From Enterobacter mori LMG 25706 (GTDB lineage Bacteria > Pseudomonadota > Gammaproteobacteria > Enterobacterales > Enterobacteriaceae), in the NCBI RefSeq assembly GCF_000211415.1, contig NZ_GL890781.1:69088-120290 (forward strand): a stretch of DNA of 51,203 nucleotides, in the 5' to 3' direction. The translations under genes and the position numbers were made by a program. The notes under the pieces were generated by a model. The model was not told the DNA's origin. It searched no databases and worked only from the letters and a program-made list of their open reading frames with translations. Positions 1 through 14,209 of this stretch are shown here, in pieces; position 1 is the stretch's first letter, and the number at the start of each line of letters is the position of its first letter.

Positions 1-36
1 CCTCTCCCCTTTGGGGAGAGGGGTTGGGGTGAGGGG
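1..36. repeat. Hairpin repeat, CCCTCACCC/CCCTCTCCC family, cut by the window edge
   Basis: CCTCTCCCC and GGGGAGAGG form a hairpin arm pair, followed by a GGGTTGGGGTGAGGGG tail. The same arms recur near 7831, 9900, 23281, 37335, 43108 and 51176. This copy lies just past the malQ stop codon. It may act as a transcription end or mRNA stabiliser for malPQ, but there is no clear T-tract. Confidence 0.75.
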
Positions 37-47
37 CGAGGGTGAAA

Positions 48-2129
48 CTACCGCTTCTTACCCACCGCTCTTCTGCGCTTGTCCAAATCCTTAATCAGCC
101 TATTCACCCCGTCATCGGCAAACATCTTCTCAAGCGTTGTGGACAGCTTGCGACGCCAGTTCTTGTACTGATAGCTGGTGCCCGGGATGTTCACCGGCTC
201 CGCCATATCAATCCAGTCTTCCGGCTGCAGGCCCAGCAGAGCGCTGTTACTGTCGGCAATATAGCGCTGCAAACCACGGTTAAGCGTGGAGGTCATCGAC
301 ATCAACGACGCCTTATGCCCGGCGCGTTTCGGCAGACAGCCATGCTTGTGCAGCGCATCCAGCAGCCCCTGTTTGGAAAGTTCGCGATCCTGATACAGGC
401 CGCGCAGAACCTCTTCATCAGGATAGAGTCCCAGCGTTTTGCCGAGCGTCAGGTCGCCGCTTTCCCAATAGCCACGAAGCGTAGGAAGGTCATGCGTCGT
501 CGCGACTGCCATTGACTGTTCAGGGTACGCTTTCGGCGCGCGGAAGGTTTTCTCATGGTCGTTTTCAAAATAGAGCACTTTGTAGGAGTAGACGCCGCTG
601 TCGCGGAGCTTACTGACAATTTCCACCGGCACGGTACCGAGATCTTCACCGATCACCATGCACTGGTGACGCTTACTTTCCAGCGCCAGGATCGACAGCA
701 GATCGTCAACCGGGTACTGCACGTACGCCCCGTGATCGGCCGTTTCACCGTACGGGATCCACCACAGGCGCAGCACGGACATCACGTGGTCGATACGCAG
801 CGCCCCGCAGTTCTGCATGTTCGCGCGCAGCAGGTCGATAAACGGCTCGTAGGCGCGCGCCGCCATCACGTGCGGATCCATCGGCGGCAAGCCCCAGTTC
901 TGGCCGAGCGGGCCAAGGATATCCGGCGGCGCGCCGACGGAGGCTTTCAGACAGTAAAGCTCGCGGTCACACCAGGTTTCCGCACCGCCTTCCGCCACGC
1001 CGACGGCCAGGTCACGATACAGGCCAATCGGCATCTTGTAGCCCTGGCTCACCTGCCAGCAGGCGGCAAACTGGCTGTACGCCAGCCACTGCAGCCACAG
1101 GTAGAAGTCCACCTCGTCAGCGTATTTTTTGCAGAAGGCTTTCACTTCAGGCGTGTCGACGGTCTGATACGCTTCCGGCCAGACCGGCCAGCCCCAGCGC
1201 ATTTCGTCCTCTTTCACCTGATACGCGTGCAGCGCATCAAACGCCGCCTGCCAGTACAGGCTCTCGCCCTCCTGGGTGACAAACTGACGGAAGGCCGTCA
1301 TCTGCTCGTCATCGCGCTTCGCAAAATCTTTCCATGCCAGACGCAGTGCCGCCATTTTCAACGCGGTGACGGTGGCGTAGTCCACCCAGTCGGCGTCGCG
1401 CGCCTGCTTCAGCGCGTGCTGCGTGGTACTGAGGTTCCACCACGCTTGCGCCTCTTTGCTGTTTTTGAAGTCATCTAACGCGTTAACGTCGATGTAAATC
1501 ACGTTCAGCCAGCGACGGGACGACGGGCTGTACGGGCTGGCACTTTCCGGGTTCGCCGGATAAAGCGCATGGATCGGGTTGAGGCCGATGAACGCGCCGC
1601 CGCGCTCGCCCACATCCACCAGCATCTTTTTCAGGTCGCCAAAATCACCGATGCCCCAGTTGTTGTCCGAACGCAGGGTGTAGAGCTGCACGCAGGCGCC
1701 CCACAGCTTTTTACCTTCGAGCAACGCCTGCGGCTCGTAGCAGCGTTTTGGTGCAACGATCACCCGGCAGTGGAAACGCAGGTCATCCTGGGTGAGCGTT
1801 AAGGTGTGATAGCCCTCCGGCAGCTTCGCCGGAAGGTTGAGCGTTTTGCCACCGGTAGCGTGGCCTTTGTGCTGATGTCCCTCTTCGGTGGTGAGCAGCC
1901 AGCTAAACTCGCCGCGTCCCTCCACCGCCAGCGGCATCTTTTTGCCTGCAGTGAAGACCTTCACGTTCGGCACCGGTGCAACCGACGCTTTCGCGTCGGC
2001 TTTGTGCATGGCATCCAGCAAACGTCTTTTGGTGTCGGCGCCAATAGACTGCGGTTTGCCGTGCGCATTAATGTAACTGAGGCTGATCCCCGCCGCCTGC
2101 GCGGCACTGTCCAGACGTTTACTCTCCAT
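48..2129 (-). CDS. malQ: 4-alpha-glucanotransferase (amylomaltase) MalQ
   Basis: Cytoplasmic GH77 disproportionating enzyme that transfers glucan chains between maltodextrins, releasing glucose and making longer chains for MalP. The protein has 693 residues against 694 in E. coli. The RIDH motif puts the catalytic aspartate at residue 447; the GEDLG and TTHDLPT motifs carry the acid/base glutamate and third carboxylate (about 495 and 547). The start is an ATG preceded by AAGGAAG, and only 9 bases separate it from the malP stop, so malP and malQ form one operon. Activation by MalT from the malP promoter is expected. Nothing is odd in the sequence. Confidence 0.97.
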   Translation of the reverse strand: MESKRLDSAAQAAGISLSYINAHGKPQSIGADTKRRLLDAMHKADAKASVAPVPNVKVFTAGKKMPLAVEGRGEFSWLLTTEEGHQHKGHATGGKTLNLPAKLPEGYHTLTLTQDDLRFHCRVIVAPKRCYEPQALLEGKKLWGACVQLYTLRSDNNWGIGDFGDLKKMLVDVGERGGAFIGLNPIHALYPANPESASPYSPSSRRWLNVIYIDVNALDDFKNSKEAQAWWNLSTTQHALKQARDADWVDYATVTALKMAALRLAWKDFAKRDDEQMTAFRQFVTQEGESLYWQAAFDALHAYQVKEDEMRWGWPVWPEAYQTVDTPEVKAFCKKYADEVDFYLWLQWLAYSQFAACWQVSQGYKMPIGLYRDLAVGVAEGGAETWCDRELYCLKASVGAPPDILGPLGQNWGLPPMDPHVMAARAYEPFIDLLRANMQNCGALRIDHVMSVLRLWWIPYGETADHGAYVQYPVDDLLSILALESKRHQCMVIGEDLGTVPVEIVSKLRDSGVYSYKVLYFENDHEKTFRAPKAYPEQSMAVATTHDLPTLRGYWESGDLTLGKTLGLYPDEEVLRGLYQDRELSKQGLLDALHKHGCLPKRAGHKASLMSMTSTLNRGLQRYIADSNSALLGLQPEDWIDMAEPVNIPGTSYQYKNWRRKLSTTLEKMFADDGVNRLIKDLDKRRRAVGKKR

Positions 2130-2138
2130 CGCGCTTCC

Positions 2139-4532
2139 TTAGCGTTTTGCCTGCCAGATACGGGCCTGATAATCACGGATTGAACGGTCAGAGCTGAACA
2201 TGCCGCAGCGGGCGGTGTTCAGGATGCACGCGCGGGTCCACGCTTCCTGGTCGCAATACAGCACGTCGACCTGTTTTTGCGCTTCAACGTAGGCCGTGAA
2301 GTCCGCCATCACCAGATACGGGTCACCGCCGTGTTTGTCCATGCTGTGCAGCATCTGGTCAAACGCGTGCTTGTCGCCGTCGCTGTATTTGCCGCTTTCC
2401 AGCTCTTTCAGCACCGCGTCCAGCACTTTGTCTTTCTTACGCCATTTCACCGGGTCGTAGCCTTTGGCCTTGATGGCTTTCACCTCTTCCACGGTATGGC
2501 CGAAGATGAAGATATTCTCTTCACCGACCTTCTCGGCGATTTCGACGTTTGCTCCGTCGAGCGTACCGACGGTCAGCGCGCCGTTCAGCGCCAGCTTCAT
2601 GTTGCCGGTACCGGACGCTTCTTTCCCTGCGGTAGAGATCTGCTCGGAGATATCCGCCGCCGGGATCAGCATTTCAGCCGCCGAGACGCAGTAATCCGGC
2701 AGGAACACCACCTTCAGCTTGTCGCCCACTTTTGGATCGCTGTTGATCGCCGCCGCCACTTTGTTGATGGCGAGGATAATGTTTTTCGCCAGGTAGTAGC
2801 CCGGCGCCGCTTTCGCACCGAACAGGAACACGCGCGGCACACGGTCGGCCTGCGGGTTCTCGCGGATCTCTTTGTACAACGCCAGAATGTGCAACAGGTT
2901 CAGGTGCTGGCGTTTGTACTCGTGCAGACGTTTGATCTGGATATCGAAAATGGCATTCGGGTTGATCTCAATCCCGGTACGCACTTTCACAAACTCCGCC
3001 AGGCGAACCTTGTTCTCCAGCTTGATCGCGCGGTACTGCTCGCGGAATTTCGCGTCGTCAGCCTGTTTTTCCAGGTTGATGAGCTGGTCCAGATCGTTGG
3101 CCCACTCTTTCTTCAGGGTCTTGTCCAGCAGGCCAGCCAGCAGCGGGTTGCACTGCTTGATCCAGCGACGCGGCGTGATGCCGTTGGTCACGTTGTGGAA
3201 TTTGGTCGGCCACAGCTGGTGGTATTCCGGGAACAGATCTTTCACCACCAGGTCCGAGTGCAACGCGGCCACGCCGTTAACGGCAAAGCCGCTGACAACG
3301 CACATGTTCGCCATGCGCACCTGCTTATCGTGCACCACCGCCAGCTTCGCCCAGACCGCTTTGTCGCCCGGCCAGGTTTTATCCACCAGCGTTTTAAACT
3401 GGTCGTTAATCTTGTTGATGATCTGCATATGACGCGGCAGCAGCGTTTTCACCAGCTTCTCATCCCAGCACTCCAGCGCTTCCGGCATCAGGGTGTGGTT
3501 GGTGTAGGCAAAGGTACGGCTGGTGATGGCCCAGGCGTCGTCCCAGCTCAGCTGATGTTCGTCGAGCAGCACGCGCAGCAGTTCCGGGATGGCAATGGTC
3601 GGGTGCGTGTCGTTGAGCTGAATCACTTCGAAGTCCGGCAGCTGCGCCAGCTTGCGGCCCGCCAGGTGATGGCGACGCAGAATGTCCGCCACGCAGCAGG
3701 CGCACTGGAAGTACTGCTGCATCAGACGCAGCTTTTTACCCGCCAGGTGGTTGTCGTTCGGGTAGAGCACTTTCGTCAGCTTCTCGGCGTCGATACCCTG
3801 CTGCTCGGCGCGCAGGAAATCGCCGTCGTTGAATTTGGTCAGGTTAAACGGATGCGCATGCTTCGCCTGCCACAGACGCAGCGGCTGCGCCACGCCGTTA
3901 CGGTAGCCGAGCACCGGCAGATCCCAGGCTTCACCGGTAAGGGTGAACGCCGGTTCCCAGAGTCCCTGCTTAGTGACTTTCCCGCCAATGCTGACCTGCA
4001 CATCGAGCTGCGCGTTGTGGCGGAACCACGGATAGGTGTTGCGATGCCAGTCGTCCGGCGCTTCCATCTGATGGCCGTCGGCAAATGACTGACGGAACAG
4101 GCCATACTGATAGTTCAGACCATAGCCAATCGCGGACTGACCAACGGTTGCCATAGAGTCAAGGAAGCAGGCTGCCAGGCGCCCCAGACCACCATTCCCC
4201 AGCGCCGGGTCGGTCTCTTCTTCCAGCAGGTCGGTCAGGTTAATGTCGTGTTCTTTCAGTACATCGCCGACGTCCTGATACCAGCCGAGGTTCAGCAGGT
4301 TGTTGCCGGTCAGGCGGCCAATCAGGAATTCCATCGAGATATAGTTCACGTGACGCTGGCCTTTAACAGGCTTCGCCACCGGTTGAGCATCCAGTTGCTC
4401 TGCGAGCGCACCGCTCACCGCCTGCCACCACTGGTGAGGCGTCATCTCGTTTGCAGCACGAAGGCCAAAACGCTGCCACTGACGCGTCAGGGCAGCCTGG
4501 AATTGAGCTTTGTTGAAGGTAGGCTGTGACAT
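2139..4532 (-). CDS. malP: Maltodextrin phosphorylase MalP
   Basis: GT35 phosphorylase that cleaves the non-reducing end of maltodextrins with phosphate to give glucose 1-phosphate. From the ATG at 4532 (protein start [11 protein letters not shown]) it has 797 residues, the same as E. coli MalP. An upstream in-frame ATG at 4565 would add 11 residues with no family counterpart. The pyridoxal-phosphate lysine is in the [12 protein letters not shown] motif near residue 646, and the phosphorylase core motif [15 protein letters not shown] is intact. It is the first gene of malPQ, divergent from malT. It is paralogous to glgP in this window but lacks the GlgP N-terminal extension. Confidence 0.97.
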   Translation of the reverse strand: MSQPTFNKAQFQAALTRQWQRFGLRAANEMTPHQWWQAVSGALAEQLDAQPVAKPVKGQRHVNYISMEFLIGRLTGNNLLNLGWYQDVGDVLKEHDINLTDLLEEETDPALGNGGLGRLAACFLDSMATVGQSAIGYGLNYQYGLFRQSFADGHQMEAPDDWHRNTYPWFRHNAQLDVQVSIGGKVTKQGLWEPAFTLTGEAWDLPVLGYRNGVAQPLRLWQAKHAHPFNLTKFNDGDFLRAEQQGIDAEKLTKVLYPNDNHLAGKKLRLMQQYFQCACCVADILRRHHLAGRKLAQLPDFEVIQLNDTHPTIAIPELLRVLLDEHQLSWDDAWAITSRTFAYTNHTLMPEALECWDEKLVKTLLPRHMQIINKINDQFKTLVDKTWPGDKAVWAKLAVVHDKQVRMANMCVVSGFAVNGVAALHSDLVVKDLFPEYHQLWPTKFHNVTNGITPRRWIKQCNPLLAGLLDKTLKKEWANDLDQLINLEKQADDAKFREQYRAIKLENKVRLAEFVKVRTGIEINPNAIFDIQIKRLHEYKRQHLNLLHILALYKEIRENPQADRVPRVFLFGAKAAPGYYLAKNIILAINKVAAAINSDPKVGDKLKVVFLPDYCVSAAEMLIPAADISEQISTAGKEASGTGNMKLALNGALTVGTLDGANVEIAEKVGEENIFIFGHTVEEVKAIKAKGYDPVKWRKKDKVLDAVLKELESGKYSDGDKHAFDQMLHSMDKHGGDPYLVMADFTAYVEAQKQVDVLYCDQEAWTRACILNTARCGMFSSDRSIRDYQARIWQAKR

Positions 4533-4596
4533 AGGGAATTGGCATCCTGTAGAAAGAAAACACATGTTGGCGCTAGTGTGCCTGGCTCATTCCGCC

Positions 4597-4645
4597 TCTT
4601 CCTCCTCCTGTGGGGGATTAGACAGGGAGGAGTAGCGGGGATGAG
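4597..4645. promoter_or_regulatory. Cluster of MalT boxes at the malP promoter
   Basis: Three copies resembling the MalT box core GGA(T/G)GA lie on the plus strand: GGGGATTA at 4613-4620, GGGAGGAG at 4625-4632 and GGGGATGAG at 4637-4645. An opposing GGAGGAGGA-type copy is on the minus strand near 4599-4610, nearer malP. This arrangement resembles the E. coli malP control region. The -10 element for malP was not fixed with confidence. Confidence 0.7.
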
Positions 4646-4968
4646 CATAAAAGTGTGATCGAGGCCACTCTGTAAGTGTGCACGGCGGGAGAAAAGATAT
4701 CCTGGAAGAGTGTCAAAAAAATGAAATGCAGTTTCGCAAGAAATTATTCCACGCGGAAATGATTACTTACGTACAATAATATTTCTGCAATCGGGTAATA
4801 ACTAAGGCGATTATTAATTTCCCTTAACTTTACCAGCAGTATATTAAATTTAACGTCACTATCCCTTTCTGAAACCAGTTTCAGCGCAGCCGCAACACAA
4901 CCATACAAGCCAGCATTGACGGGGCATCAAAGACCTTTCCAGAAAGTTCCATCATCTGCCTGAATGTT

Positions 4969-5045
4969 TTGTGACAGAGTGCAAATTCACAGCCACCAAA
5001 TCCAGACATAACTTGCAATAGTTAACTTATTGGCCGACCTTATAT
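4969..5045 (+). promoter_or_regulatory. malT promoter with upstream CRP site
   Basis: TGTGACAGAGTGCAAATTCA at 4970-4989 resembles the E. coli malT CRP site. About 50 bases downstream, the segment GGCCGACCTTATATCC matches the E. coli malT -10 region, with the -10 as TTATAT at 5040-5045. There is no good -35 at normal spacing, which fits a CRP-dependent promoter. Confidence 0.7.
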
Positions 5046-5052
5046 CCATTAA

Positions 5053-7812
<2,760 letters not shown>

Positions 7813-7815
7813 GTT

Positions 7816-7867
7816 TTGTGCGGCCTGATGCCCTCACCCCGCCCCTCTCCCACAGGGAGAGGGAGAA
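7816..7867. repeat. Hairpin repeat, CCCTCACCC/CCCTCTCCC family
   Basis: A GTGCGGCCTGATG flank precedes CCCTCACCCC and a CCCTCTCCC-ACA-GGGAGAGGG hairpin. It fills most of the 62-base gap between the convergent ends of malT and glpR, where it may serve both genes as a transcription end. Confidence 0.8.
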
Positions 7868-7874
7868 AGGCTTT

Positions 7875-8633
7875 TCAACACAACTCTAACTGCAAATTAT
7901 TATCTTTAATCACCTGCATCACGCCCGCTGGCGGCATCACGTCGGTATAAACCGCATCCACCATGCTGATGCTGCCCATGTTCACCATCGCGTTACGGCC
8001 AAACTTGGAATGGTCTACCACCAGCATCACGTGGCGTGAGTTTTCAATAATCGCGCGTTTGGTGCGCACCTCGTGATAATCAAACTCCAGCAGCGAGCCG
8101 TCGCTGTCGATGCCGCTGATCCCCAGAATGCCGAAGTCGAGGCGGAACTGGGAGATAAAATCGAGCGTCGCTTCGCCAATAATCCCGCCGTCGCGGCTGC
8201 GCAGTTCGCCGCCCGCGAGGATGATGCGGAAATCGTCTTTCTGCATCAGGGTATTGGCCACGTTCAGGTTGTTCGTCACCACGCGCAGGTTCTCGTGATC
8301 CAGCAGCGCATGGGCCACCGCTTCCGGCGTGGTGCCGATATCAATAAACAGCGTCGCCCCGTTTGGGATCTGGCTGGCGACCTTGCGGGCAATCCGCTCT
8401 TTCTCTGCCGTCTGCGTGGCTTTACGGTCATGCCAGGAGGTATTGACCGAGCTGGACGGCAGCGCCGCCCCGCCGTGGTGGCGCAGAATGCGGTTCTGAT
8501 CGGCCAGGTCGTTCAGGTCACGACGGATGGTTTGTGGACTGACGGCAAACTGCTCCACCAGCTCTTCGGTGCTGACGTATCCCTGTTTTTTAACCAGTTC
8601 GATAATGGCGTCATGACGTTGTGTTTGTTTCAT
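7875..8633 (-). CDS. glpR: Glycerol 3-phosphate regulon repressor GlpR
   Basis: DeoR-family repressor of the glp genes, released by glycerol 3-phosphate. The chosen ATG at 8633 gives 252 residues (MKQTQRHDAIIELV), equal to E. coli; the codon before it is a TTG that would add one residue. A winged helix-turn-helix is at residues 5-57 (GYVSTEELVEQFAVSPQTIRRDL), followed by the sugar-phosphate sensor domain with the IDIGTT and LAGGELRSRDGGIIG motifs. It is the last gene of glpE-glpG-glpR. A probable operator for it lies in front of glpD in this window. Confidence 0.96.
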   Translation of the reverse strand: MKQTQRHDAIIELVKKQGYVSTEELVEQFAVSPQTIRRDLNDLADQNRILRHHGGAALPSSSVNTSWHDRKATQTAEKERIARKVASQIPNGATLFIDIGTTPEAVAHALLDHENLRVVTNNLNVANTLMQKDDFRIILAGGELRSRDGGIIGEATLDFISQFRLDFGILGISGIDSDGSLLEFDYHEVRTKRAIIENSRHVMLVVDHSKFGRNAMVNMGSISMVDAVYTDVMPPAGVMQVIKDNNLQLELC

Positions 8634-8649
8634 CAATTATCCCTGAGAA

Positions 8650-9480
8650 TTATGTTCGTTTTCGCGCACGGAGCGTGTCGGCGAAGGCCATCGCCAGCCC
8701 CACGGCCAGCCCGGTGACGTGCGCACCGTTGGCGATAGACATACCAAACAGATCAAACCATCCGGCAATTAGCCATATTAACGCAAAGGTTATCAAACCG
8801 CGTTGCAGATAGATGCCGCTTTCAGGGTCGCGTTCGCCTCTGAGCCAGACATAGCCCATCAGGGCGTACACCACGCCTGACAATCCGCCAAACCACGGGC
8901 CGCTGAATTTATGCTGCACATAGCCGCTCAGCAGGGCGCTAATAATGGTGATAACGATCAGCTTGCCGCTGCCGAGCCGCTTCTCCACGATACCGCCGAG
9001 ATACCACCACCACAGCAGGTTAAAGAGGATGTGCATCACCGAGAAGTGCATCAGCGCGTGGGTAAAGTAGCGCCAGACGTCAAACTGCAGCGACGGATCG
9101 TACGGCCACGCCAGGGCAATCATTACGCTCTGGTCGCCCACCACGTTCATGATAATGAAGACGATAATGCAGGCCGCCATCAGCAGCAGCGTAAACGGCC
9201 CTGCGCGTTCGCGGATGGTGGCAAGGAAGGGAAAACGACTGTAGTGCAACCCGCTGCCGGTGTGGCCGGATTGCCAGCTTGCCGCCAGATAGCGCGGATC
9301 GCCAGGGTTCTCAAGGAAACGCGCCAGTTCTTCATTTACGCGCGCGGCCTGGCTCTCGTCGGCCAGCCAAACGTCGGTCTGGTTATGTTGCTGAATGGTC
9401 AGGATAACGCCCTGCGTCGCCATATAGTCGACAAACGCCTGGGCGACGCGCGGGTTGGTAAAGGAGGTAATCATCAACAT
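8650..9480 (-). CDS. glpG: Rhomboid intramembrane serine protease GlpG
   Basis: Inner-membrane rhomboid protease with a cytosolic N-terminal domain and about six transmembrane helices. The ATG at 9480 ([14 protein letters not shown]) gives 276 residues, the E. coli length; an upstream in-frame ATG would add nine residues. The serine of the catalytic dyad is in [13 protein letters not shown] (Ser201 in E. coli) and the histidine in [12 protein letters not shown] (His254). The oxyanion-side HxxxN motif appears as [10 protein letters not shown]. It sits between the glpE pseudogene and glpR, with 16 bases to the glpR start. Confidence 0.96.
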   Translation of the reverse strand: MLMITSFTNPRVAQAFVDYMATQGVILTIQQHNQTDVWLADESQAARVNEELARFLENPGDPRYLAASWQSGHTGSGLHYSRFPFLATIRERAGPFTLLLMAACIIVFIIMNVVGDQSVMIALAWPYDPSLQFDVWRYFTHALMHFSVMHILFNLLWWWYLGGIVEKRLGSGKLIVITIISALLSGYVQHKFSGPWFGGLSGVVYALMGYVWLRGERDPESGIYLQRGLITFALIWLIAGWFDLFGMSIANGAHVTGLAVGLAMAFADTLRARKRT

Positions 9481-9527
9481 CGGCGACGGTCGCTTATTTC
9501 CACACAAAAGGGGACAGTATAGCGGGA

Positions 9528-9862
9528 TCAGCGCTCAAAAGCGTATTCCACTTCTGCCGGGAAATGACGATGCCATGCATCGAAGCCGCCGTCGACACTG
9601 TACACCGCGTCGTAACCCTGCTGAAGCAGATACTGCGCCGCGCCTTTGCTGCTGTTGCCGTGGTAGCACATGACCATTACCGGCGTCTCGCGAAGTCGTT
9701 ATCGCGCATAAACGCGCCCAGCGTGTCGTTGGTGAGATGGAACGCGCCCGGCGTGTGGCCCATCGCAAAGCTTTGCGGATCGCGGATGTCCACCAGCACC
9801 GCTTTTCCCTGGTGCATCTTCTGGTGGGCTTCTTCTACGTTAATACATTCAAACTGATCCAT
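9528..9862 (-). pseudogene. glpE: Frameshifted thiosulfate sulfurtransferase GlpE
   Basis: GlpE is a single-domain rhodanese. The frame from ATG 9862 encodes [15 protein letters not shown] through [12 protein letters not shown], close to E. coli GlpE, then runs into ARRR and a stop after 61 residues. Adding one base near 9686-9692 restores the frame [16 protein letters not shown]... to a TGA at 9528-9530, for about 111 residues against 108 in E. coli. The catalytic cysteine (MCYHGNSS) lies after the break, so the 61-residue product would be inactive. A sequencing or assembly error cannot be excluded, because all of the rest of the gene is conserved. It is first in glpEGR. Confidence 0.85.
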
Positions 9863-9899
9863 GGTGTTCTCATCTTATATTCGGGGGTGGTGCGTTTTC

Positions 9900-9974
9900 C
9901 CCTCACCCTACCCTCTCCCTGAGGGAGAGGGAAACGGATCCCCCTCTCCCCGTGGGAGAGGGCTGGGGTGAGGG
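9900..9974. repeat. Inverted pair of CCCTCACCC/CCCTCTCCC hairpin repeats
   Basis: One copy runs forward (CCCTCACCCTACCCTCTCCC, then GGGAGAGGG) and a second runs reversed (CCCCTCTCCCCG, GGGAGAGGG, GGGGTGAGGG, GCATCAGACCGCAC), making a large imperfect palindrome. Unlike most copies it lies upstream of two divergent genes, glpE and glpD, rather than at a gene end. Confidence 0.8.
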
Positions 9975-10068
9975 CATCAGACCGCACTATTTTACCCCGT
10001 AGTGTACGTCCTGGCGGCGGGTAAACGCCATTATGTTATCCATATCACTCTAAATTGTTTTTTTGATG

Positions 10069-10115
10069 TTACCAAAAGCGCGTTCCTTTGCTATTATGAG
10101 CGATATCGAACATTT
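10069..10115 (+). promoter_or_regulatory. glpD promoter and GlpR operator
   Basis: TTACCA at 10069-10074 and TATTAT at 10092-10097 are separated by 17 bases and make a reasonable sigma-70 promoter. ATGAGCGATATCGAACAT at about 10096-10113 is a near-palindrome fitting the GlpR half-site WATKYTCGWW, overlapping the -10. A weaker second operator-like stretch follows up to about 10133, as in E. coli glpD. Confidence 0.65.
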
Positions 10116-10146
10116 CTGAGCTTTAACGAAAGTGCGTGAGGGTGTT

Positions 10147-11658
10147 ATGGAAACCAAAGATCTGATTGTGATAGGCGGTGGCATCAACGGTGCCGGTATT
10201 GCGGTCGATGCCGCAGGACGCGGTTTATCCGTGCTGATGCTGGAAGCTAACGATCTCGCATGCGCGACCTCGTCCGCCAGCTCCAAACTGATCCACGGTG
10301 GCCTGCGCTACCTGGAACACTACGAATTCCGCCTGGTCAGTGAAGCACTGGCCGAACGCGAAGTGCTGCTGAAAATGGCCCCGCATCTGGCTATTCCGAT
10401 GCGCTTCCGCCTGCCCCATCGCCCGCATCTGCGTCCGGCGTGGATGATCCGAATTGGTCTGTTTATGTACGATCATCTGGGTAAGCGCACCAGCCTGCCG
10501 GGTTCGAACGGTTTGCGTTTTGGCTCAGAATCGGTCCTTAAGCCTGAAATCGTGCGCGGTTTCGAATATTCCGACTGCTGGGTGGACGATGCGCGTCTGG
10601 TGCTGGCGAATGCGCAGATGGTAGAGAAAAAAGGCGGCGAGGTGAAAACCCGTACCCGCGCCACCGCCGCGCGTCGTGAAAACGGTCTGTGGATTGTGGA
10701 AGCGGAAGACGTGGATACCGGCGAGAAGTTCAGCTGGAAAGCGCGCGGTCTGGTGAACGCCACCGGCCCGTGGGTGAAGCAGTTCTTCGATGACGGCATG
10801 CACCTGCCTTCTCCGTACGGCATCCGCCTGATCAAAGGCAGCCACATTGTGGTGCCGCGCGTGCATACCCAGAAGCAGGCCTACATTCTGCAGAACGAAG
10901 ATAAACGCATCGTGTTTGTCATCCCGTGGATGGACGAGTTCTCGATCATCGGCACCACCGACGTGGAGTACAAAGGCGATCCGAAAAACGTCGAGATCGA
11001 CGAGAGCGAAGTGAACTACCTGCTGAAAGTGTATAACGCGCACTTTAAGAAGCAGCTGGCGCGCGATGACGTGGTCTGGACCTACTCCGGCGTGCGTCCG
11101 CTGTGCGATGACGAGTCTGACTCACCGCAGGCCATCACCCGCGACTATACGCTCGATATTCACGACGTAGACGGCCAGGCGCCGCTGCTGTCGGTGTTTG
11201 GCGGCAAGTTGACCACCTATCGCAAGCTGGCCGAGCACGCGCTGGAAAAACTGGCACCGTACTATAAAGGCATTGGCCCGGCATGGACCAAAGGCGCGGT
11301 TCTGCCTGGCGGTGATATCGGCGATAACCGCGATGATTACGCCGCGAAGCTGCGCCGTCGTTTCCCGTTCATCACCGAAGGCATGGCGCGCCACTATGCC
11401 CGCACCTACGGCAGCAACACCGAGCTATTCCTGGGTGACGCGAAAGCGCTAGCCGATCTGGGCGAGCATTTCGGTCATGAGCTGTATGAAGCCGAGCTGC
11501 GTTACCTGGTGGAGCACGAGTGGGTTCGCCGCCTGGATGATGCCATCTGGCGTCGTACCAAAGAGGGGATGTGGCTCAACGCCGAGCAGCAGTCTCGCGT
11601 GGCGCAGTGGCTGCAGCAGCAGCATGCGGGAAAGCGTGAATTGTCACTCGCGTCCTGA
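10147..11658 (+). CDS. glpD: Aerobic glycerol 3-phosphate dehydrogenase GlpD
   Basis: FAD enzyme on the inner face of the cytoplasmic membrane that oxidises sn-glycerol 3-phosphate to dihydroxyacetone phosphate and passes electrons to ubiquinone. The ATG at 10147 (METKDLIVIGGG) gives 503 residues against 501 in E. coli; GAGGGTG provides the ribosome site. An upstream GTG at 10132 would add five residues and is unlikely. The FAD-binding GGGINGAG motif is at the N-terminus, then SSKLIHGGLRYLE, and the SGVRPLCDD and GGKLTTYRKLAEHA motifs typical of GlpD. It is monocistronic, repressed by GlpR through the operator upstream, and ends at a BIME repeat. Confidence 0.97.
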   Translation: METKDLIVIGGGINGAGIAVDAAGRGLSVLMLEANDLACATSSASSKLIHGGLRYLEHYEFRLVSEALAEREVLLKMAPHLAIPMRFRLPHRPHLRPAWMIRIGLFMYDHLGKRTSLPGSNGLRFGSESVLKPEIVRGFEYSDCWVDDARLVLANAQMVEKKGGEVKTRTRATAARRENGLWIVEAEDVDTGEKFSWKARGLVNATGPWVKQFFDDGMHLPSPYGIRLIKGSHIVVPRVHTQKQAYILQNEDKRIVFVIPWMDEFSIIGTTDVEYKGDPKNVEIDESEVNYLLKVYNAHFKKQLARDDVVWTYSGVRPLCDDESDSPQAITRDYTLDIHDVDGQAPLLSVFGGKLTTYRKLAEHALEKLAPYYKGIGPAWTKGAVLPGGDIGDNRDDYAAKLRRRFPFITEGMARHYARTYGSNTELFLGDAKALADLGEHFGHELYEAELRYLVEHEWVRRLDDAIWRRTKEGMWLNAEQQSRVAQWLQQQHAGKRELSLAS

Positions 11659-11666
11659 TGTAAAAA

Positions 11667-11738
11667 GCCGGGTGGCGGCTCCGCCTTACCCGGCCTACTC
11701 TATCCCGTAGGCCCGGTAAGCGCAGCGCCACCGGGCAA
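11667..11738. repeat. BIME-like pair of REP elements
   Basis: GCCGGGTGGCGGC...GCCTTACCCGGCCTAC faces its reverse complement GTAGGCCCGGTAAGCGCAGCGCCACCGGGC. It fills the space between the convergent ends of glpD and glgP. Near-identical pairs occur at 29882 and 35760. Confidence 0.9.
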
Positions 11739-11743
11739 TGTTT

Positions 11744-14209
<2,466 letters not shown>

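Noticed and set aside
2277..4088. 603-codon open frame on the plus strand opposite malP
   Set aside because: It lies wholly within malP, has the His/Arg/Val-rich composition of an antisense shadow, no ribosome site and no recognisable domain.
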